Shown piece after piece: positions 47,262 through 51,359 of a DNA stretch of 51,359 nt; positions within the stretch are counted from its first letter, which is position 1, and each line of letters opens with the position of its first letter. This DNA is from Actinobacteria bacterium OK074. Its GTDB lineage: Bacteria; Actinomycetota; Actinomycetes; Streptomycetales; Streptomycetaceae. Location of the stretch: NCBI GenBank assembly GCA_001298575.1, contig LJCV01000280.1, positions 1-51,359 on the forward strand. The letters run 5' to 3'. The notes below the pieces were generated by a model. The model made no database searches, was not told where the DNA came from, and was given only the letters and a program-made list of their open reading frames with translations. The position numbers and the translations under genes are program-made.

Positions 47262-50255
47262 TTAGCCGGTGGCCAGCATGATGGTGCCGAACGGGGGGAC
47301 GTCGTCGCTGCCTTGGAGCCAGGTCACGTCGAGGGCGATGTCGAAGAAACGCTGCCGTGTCTGCGGGTCGTGTACCTCGCCCGCCAGGCAGAGGGCGGCC
47401 ACGCGGATCTCGGTGGCGTCGGCCGCGGTGACGTCACATGCCTTCTCAAGACTGGTTCGCGCTCGGGTCGTCAGCCCGTCGATCACGGTGCGGAGCCAGG
47501 AGCCCTCCGCCGGCCGACGCCTGACCATGAGATTCGCGCAGCAGCGTTCGATGGTCCACGCCAACTCCGCCGGGGAGGGCGTTCGCGTCGCGGTCCGTAC
47601 CTCGATCGGCGGCCCGTCGTCCCCTTGCCTGTCCCTGAGCAAGCCCTGAGCGAGTGCGCCGACGAAGGCTGCCGTGCGACCGCCCGCCACGCCGTCGTCG
47701 AGGCTGTACTCCCCCGCCAGAGCGTGGGATAACGCCCGGGACAGGGCCGCCCCCAAGAACAGGCGGTCGCCGGGCTCCTCATGGTAGGCATCGTGGTCCC
47801 GAGCGAGGACGAGGCCGGTAAGCTTCACGGCGAGGTCCAGAGCATCCGTCAGTACCGGCCCGGGATCGGGGTCGTGGCCTTCCGGATACGCTTCGAAGGT
47901 GCTGGCCACGGCGCGGATAATGACGCCGCTGACCTCTGGGCCGTAGTCCTTCGCCCCGTAGTCTCTCCGTTTTCCGGGCCAGACCGCCACGTACCGGTGA
48001 GGCAGATCGCAGTCAAGCGCGAGGGCGTCGGCCAGTCCGCTGGGAAACATGTCCGCAAGGTTGCAAGTGCGCAGGTCACGCACCGGATCGAGCGCGGAGC
48101 CAAGGCCGTGGCGTTCGAGGAGGCCGATCAGGCGGAGCAGCAGCAGCCTCACAACGATCCACGGCTCGTCGACAAGGTCCTGGTGTACCCGGCGCGCGAA
48201 CAGTGCCTGAAAAAGGTGCTCCCCGCTCGGATTCCACAACCCTCCCGTTCCGGCCGTCCACAGGCTGTGGATGCCACCCTCCGTCACCACACGCCGCACC
48301 TGCCCGTAGTCCACCTCCCGCTCGTACGGCAGCCGGTAGGCAGGTGCCCCGCTGACCGTCTTGTTGACCCAGGTCACGAAGCGCCGAGCGTCGGCCTCAC
48401 TCACTCCGCGCACCGGCTGATCAATGCCTTCGCCGGTCACCAGAGGGAATGGGTCCCCCTTCCGGTCGGGACACAGGACGTACAGCCGTCTACTGATCGG
48501 CCGACGGCACACCACGGCGGTGTCACCGACGCGAATCCGGTCCCGCAGGTGGTGACCGATCAAGACTCCAGTGAGTAGCCTGCGCCGCTCCGGGTCGGTG
48601 TCCTCGTCGTACACCTCGGCCAGTCGCCGCTCCACCTCCGCGCGGAGCCCGCCGTCCAGCCGGTCGCACTGTTCCACGCATGCCACCGCCAGTGCCAGCG
48701 CCTCCGCGCTGCCCGAGTCGAGGCAGGCCCGGACGATGCCGTCCGCCGGGGCGTGGGCGACATACAGCAGGGTCGTCTCTCGCCACCAGGGGTCGCCCAC
48801 GGTGTCGGCCAGGATGCCTCCCAATCGATGGTTGGCCTGAATGTGTGTCGCCGCCAGGTACTCCTGGAAGGTCAGGTGTGCGAAGGAGCAGATCTCCGGC
48901 TCGTGTTCGACGAGAACGCCGCTCTGGATGACGTCGGTGAGGAACTCCGGTGCGCTCACCGGGAACTCGGGGTCCCGTAGGAACTGACTGAAAAAGCCCA
49001 GCAGTTCACGTTTCCCCATGTCGCGGATCTCACGCGTCATCATGATGAAGGCCAACTGGGACAGCAGGGTCTTCTTCGTCTCGATGTCCAGCAGGTTGGG
49101 CAGTTGCTTGGCCTCTTGCCGCTGCCCCAGCGACACCTCGAAGATCTCCCTGTACAACTGCACGCGGCTGCCCGGCAGTACCCCGCGTTCCCGGTGCACG
49201 TTGGCGATCATCGTGAGCAGCAGTGGGTTCGCGGTCAACTCGTAGAGTTCGGGGGAGCTTTTGAGACGGTCCAGAAGATCCGCTGAACGGGACTCAGCAC
49301 GTTGGAGCGCTTCGGCATCCGGTCCCGTATGGCACTCCACTGCCCGATACCAGCCCGTCACGAACGCCATCACCTGCTCATCCGTGAATCCGCGCACCTC
49401 AAGTACGACTGGCCCCTCGACCCGAGCGTCCAGGTATCCGCCGGGGCGGGAGGTGACGATGAAGTCGTTGCGCTGGTAGCGCGCAAACTGCCGCTCGGCC
49501 CAAGCGGCCACGGCCCGTCGATCGCCCCGGTCGGCGACCTCGTCCAGGCCATCGAGCAGGACGACGCATCTGCCGCCGTCCAGCTTTCGCTCGAACCAGC
49601 CGTCCGGCACCCCGAGGCCGTACCGGGACAGCTGTACCCGTACCAACTCCATTGGGGATACGGCTGGTTGGGCCACGATGGCCGCCGCATGCTCCCGTAG
49701 CGTGAGCAAAATCGGCAGATCCCGCCGGGCGGCGCGGGGCGCGGCGCACAACTGCCTGGCGGTGTGCCGCAACAATGTGGTCTTGCCACTGCCCGGTTTG
49801 CCGATCACTGCCAGCAGCGCAGGGCGTTCACGGTTGAGCAGGTCGCCGAGGCAAAGCCGGTCCCCCGGCTGCTCATCAGCGACGGTTTCGTCCGCGTCGG
49901 CGACCAGTCCACCCGGCACCCGATCCGCCGCCCGATGCACCAGGCTGACGTCGACGAAAACCTCGTCCAACTCCGGGTTGTAAAAACCAACCGTGGTCAG
50001 CCCCTTGAGGTCCACGAACCGCAGCGAGGACAGCATGATCGACCGGTAGCGTCGGCCGAACAGCAGCAACCGTGCACGTGACGACAGCCACCGGGCGCAG
50101 CCACCGCTACTCGTACCGGTAGCGGCCGATGCAGGAACCCCGTTGACATTGACGACACCGACCTGCCCGGCCTGCACCGCCGCCCCCGTCACCGGACCGG
50201 AAACATTGTGGGCCGACGGCTCCGAGCCGCCACCGCCCCGCGCGTCTCCTGCCAA
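47262..50255 (-). CDS. NACHT-domain STAND NTPase with degenerate formylglycine-enzyme-like segment
   Basis: A 997-aa protein; start TTG 50255, with GGGAG about 6 bases upstream. The N-terminal region carries SAHNVSGPVTGAAVQAGQVGVV (14-35), a repeat seen in actinobacterial STAND proteins. The NACHT NTPase has Walker A GKPGSGKT (152-159), Walker B VVLLDGLDEV (231-240), VTSRPGG (267-273) and SFAHLTFQEYLAA (457-469). Residues about 575-675 resemble a SUMF1/FGE-sulfatase fold (GVSEADARRFVTWVN, AYRLPYEREVDYGQV) in degenerate form. The C-terminal 300 residues are helical and unassigned, probably a sensor or partner-binding part. Bacterial NACHT proteins are often anti-phage; this role is inferred. 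Confidence 0.88.
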   Translation of the reverse strand: MAGDARGGGGSEPSAHNVSGPVTGAAVQAGQVGVVNVNGVPASAATGTSSGGCARWLSSRARLLLFGRRYRSIMLSSLRFVDLKGLTTVGFYNPELDEVFVDVSLVHRAADRVPGGLVADADETVADEQPGDRLCLGDLLNRERPALLAVIGKPGSGKTTLLRHTARQLCAAPRAARRDLPILLTLREHAAAIVAQPAVSPMELVRVQLSRYGLGVPDGWFERKLDGGRCVVLLDGLDEVADRGDRRAVAAWAERQFARYQRNDFIVTSRPGGYLDARVEGPVVLEVRGFTDEQVMAFVTGWYRAVECHTGPDAEALQRAESRSADLLDRLKSSPELYELTANPLLLTMIANVHRERGVLPGSRVQLYREIFEVSLGQRQEAKQLPNLLDIETKKTLLSQLAFIMMTREIRDMGKRELLGFFSQFLRDPEFPVSAPEFLTDVIQSGVLVEHEPEICSFAHLTFQEYLAATHIQANHRLGGILADTVGDPWWRETTLLYVAHAPADGIVRACLDSGSAEALALAVACVEQCDRLDGGLRAEVERRLAEVYDEDTDPERRRLLTGVLIGHHLRDRIRVGDTAVVCRRPISRRLYVLCPDRKGDPFPLVTGEGIDQPVRGVSEADARRFVTWVNKTVSGAPAYRLPYEREVDYGQVRRVVTEGGIHSLWTAGTGGLWNPSGEHLFQALFARRVHQDLVDEPWIVVRLLLLRLIGLLERHGLGSALDPVRDLRTCNLADMFPSGLADALALDCDLPHRYVAVWPGKRRDYGAKDYGPEVSGVIIRAVASTFEAYPEGHDPDPGPVLTDALDLAVKLTGLVLARDHDAYHEEPGDRLFLGAALSRALSHALAGEYSLDDGVAGGRTAAFVGALAQGLLRDRQGDDGPPIEVRTATRTPSPAELAWTIERCCANLMVRRRPAEGSWLRTVIDGLTTRARTSLEKACDVTAADATEIRVAALCLAGEVHDPQTRQRFFDIALDVTWLQGSDDVPPFGTIMLATG

Positions 50256-50367
50256 CTGCCGCTCCCATACGCCCCCTCAGACGCCAAGACCGGCGTCCGG
50301 TGGATCGAGGGTAGCCGGGGCCCAGGGCCGCTGGGCGCCGTTCCACGGCACCCAGCCACTCACACCA

Positions 50368-51359
50368 TCACGGCGCCGAATCCTTCTTAGAAGTAGCCGC
50401 CTCATAAGCCTGCGTAGGCGTCATCGGCACCCCGTTCAACGACACCGTCTTGTACGTACTGACCTGCGCGCAGCTCTTGGACTCGTTGGCCGTGGAGGCA
50501 TGCGCATCCGCCACCGCCGCCCCCGTGTCCGCCGGAGCCGCGGACGAAGACGAGCCCGACGACGAACCGCTGTACGTCGTCCCGCTCGTCCAGTCCGCCC
50601 CGATGATCAGGACCAGCCCGCTCTCCGACCCGGCCGAGAGGCTGGAGGCCGGCAGGCCGAGTTGGGCGGCGACCGCCTGCGCCTCCGCCTTCTCACCGGA
50701 CCCGTACGTGAGCGAGGTCTTCGCGGCCTGCTCGGGCGCGTTCCCCGTCGTCGTACCGGAACTGAACCCCGCGTTGATCAGCGCGTCGGCGATCACGGAC
50801 GCGCGCCCGCTGGTCGCGGTGCCGTTCTCGACGTCGACGGCGATGTCGGCGGGCGACACCGAAACCGTCGGGGAGGGGGTCGCGGACGCCTTGGACTTGG
50901 AGGTCGTCGTCTTCTTCTTGCCCGAGGTCAGGGACTGGTCGTTGGCGATGGTCGCGAACAGGGTCTTCGCGGCGGCGGCCGGGACGACGCGCGCGTCGTT
51001 GTCGGGGTCGGGCGAGGTCTGCATGGTGGTGAAGGTCATCCGCTTGGCGGGGACTTCGTTGATGTTCTTCGCGAGCCCGACCAGCTTGGGGATGCTGTCG
51101 AGGCCGGTGTCGACGGTCAGCGCCTTGGTCGCCGCGTTCGCCAGCGCCAGCAGCTTCGTCGGATTCGCCAGCGTCCCCGCGCTCTTGAACTTGCGGATCA
51201 TGGCGCTGAGGAAGAGGTGTTGGGAGACGGTGCGGCCCAGGTCGCTGCCGTCGCCGAAGCCGTGGCGCGAGCGCACGAACTCCAGCGCCGCCGTGCCCTT
51301 CAGCGTGTGCGTGCCCTTGGACAGCTTCAGGTGCGAGTAGGTGTCGTACACGTCGTTGT
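50368..51359 (-). CDS. LytR-CpsA-Psr (LCP) family protein with LytR_C domain (N-terminus beyond window)
   Basis: About 330 residues of a larger protein, open at the right edge. The visible start of the LCP catalytic domain shows KLSKGTHTLKGTAALEFVRSRHGFGDGSDLGRTVSQHLFLSAMI, the conserved second half with the Arg residues that bind pyrophosphate of polyprenyl-linked substrates. A Ser/Thr/Lys/Pro-rich linker (about residues 130-165 of the visible part) is followed by a LytR_C domain (IAVDVENGTATSGRASVIADALINAGFSSG, VLIIGADWTSGTTYSG). These membrane-anchored enzymes attach wall teichoic acid, arabinogalactan or capsular glycopolymers to peptidoglycan. The first membrane helix and the rest of the catalytic domain lie right of the window. 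Confidence 0.92.
   Translation of the reverse strand, partial: NDVYDTYSHLKLSKGTHTLKGTAALEFVRSRHGFGDGSDLGRTVSQHLFLSAMIRKFKSAGTLANPTKLLALANAATKALTVDTGLDSIPKLVGLAKNINEVPAKRMTFTTMQTSPDPDNDARVVPAAAAKTLFATIANDQSLTSGKKKTTTSKSKASATPSPTVSVSPADIAVDVENGTATSGRASVIADALINAGFSSGTTTGNAPEQAAKTSLTYGSGEKAEAQAVAAQLGLPASSLSAGSESGLVLIIGADWTSGTTYSGSSSGSSSSAAPADTGAAVADAHASTANESKSCAQVSTYKTVSLNGVPMTPTQAYEAATSKKDSAP

Noticed and set aside
1..51359. CRISPR arrays, tRNA and rRNA genes
   Set aside because: No regularly spaced direct repeats with unique spacers and no tRNA-like cloverleaf or rRNA sequence was recognised by eye; small tRNA genes could be missed without a covariance search.

Overview
This is a high-GC actinobacterial chromosome segment, almost certainly Streptomyces or a close relative. 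Indicators are third-position G/C saturation with long antisense shadow frames, GTG/TTG starts, a WhiJ-like/BldB-like regulator pair (DUF5753 + DUF397), DUF5994 paralogues, a short polycysteine leader peptide before sulfur-type transport genes, and a FxLD-type lanthipeptide operon. No rRNA, tRNA or CRISPR array was seen. Both ends cut genes: a TetR-family regulator on the left and a LytR-CpsA-Psr protein on the right.

Layout. 1-6.6 kb: TetR 3' end, a secreted hypothetical protein, a secreted trypsin-fold/ricin-lectin protein lacking two catalytic residues, three DUF5994 paralogues (two with a similar upstream leader), a fatty-acid desaturase and a small coiled-coil protein. 6.6-10.3 kb: a cold-shock island (CspA-like protein, DEAD-box helicase, small conserved protein, MerR-like regulator) with a 179-bp palindromic MITE-like element. 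10.3-12.3 kb: a large secreted beta-propeller/Ig-like protein. 12.5-15.6 kb: a sulfonate/taurine-type ABC transporter behind an apparently leaderless polycysteine uORF attenuator. 15.7-22 kb: a class I lanthipeptide operon (precursor, LanB, LanC, isoaspartate-type O-methyltransferase) read leftward. 22.2-24.2 kb: a coupled micro-operon of three small proteins divergent from the DUF5753/DUF397 pair. 24.3-28.6 kb: a TetR/MFS efflux pair with an operator-like palindrome, SDR and LysR gene remnants, a 10-bp tandem repeat and an AraC regulator.

29-37 kb: an orphan sugar-binding lipoprotein, an IS200/IS605-type TnpB element with a ribbon-helix-helix gene, a GH3 beta-glucosidase that has lost its N-terminal catalytic half next to that element, and a 1107-aa secreted subtilase. 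36.9-43.8 kb: a degenerate ATP-grasp protein with a large hairpin upstream, then a co-directional set of XRE regulator, ImmA/IrrE-like metallopeptidase, two DUF6545 membrane proteins and an FAD monooxygenase. 43.8-51.4 kb: a GT39-type glycosyltransferase, an orphan histidine kinase with a variable Gly-Pro repeat, a DUF4333-like protein, a NACHT STAND NTPase with a degenerate formylglycine-enzyme-like segment, and the LCP protein.

Most notable: (i) the compact lanthipeptide operon, whose precursor has WQFD in place of FxLD, an Asp-Gly in the core, and an intercistronic hairpin between lanA and lanB; (ii) the leaderless polycysteine attenuator; (iii) the NACHT protein as a candidate anti-phage gene; (iv) the shared leader of two DUF5994 genes. 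All functional calls come from reading translated sequence and motif recall; no database search was run.
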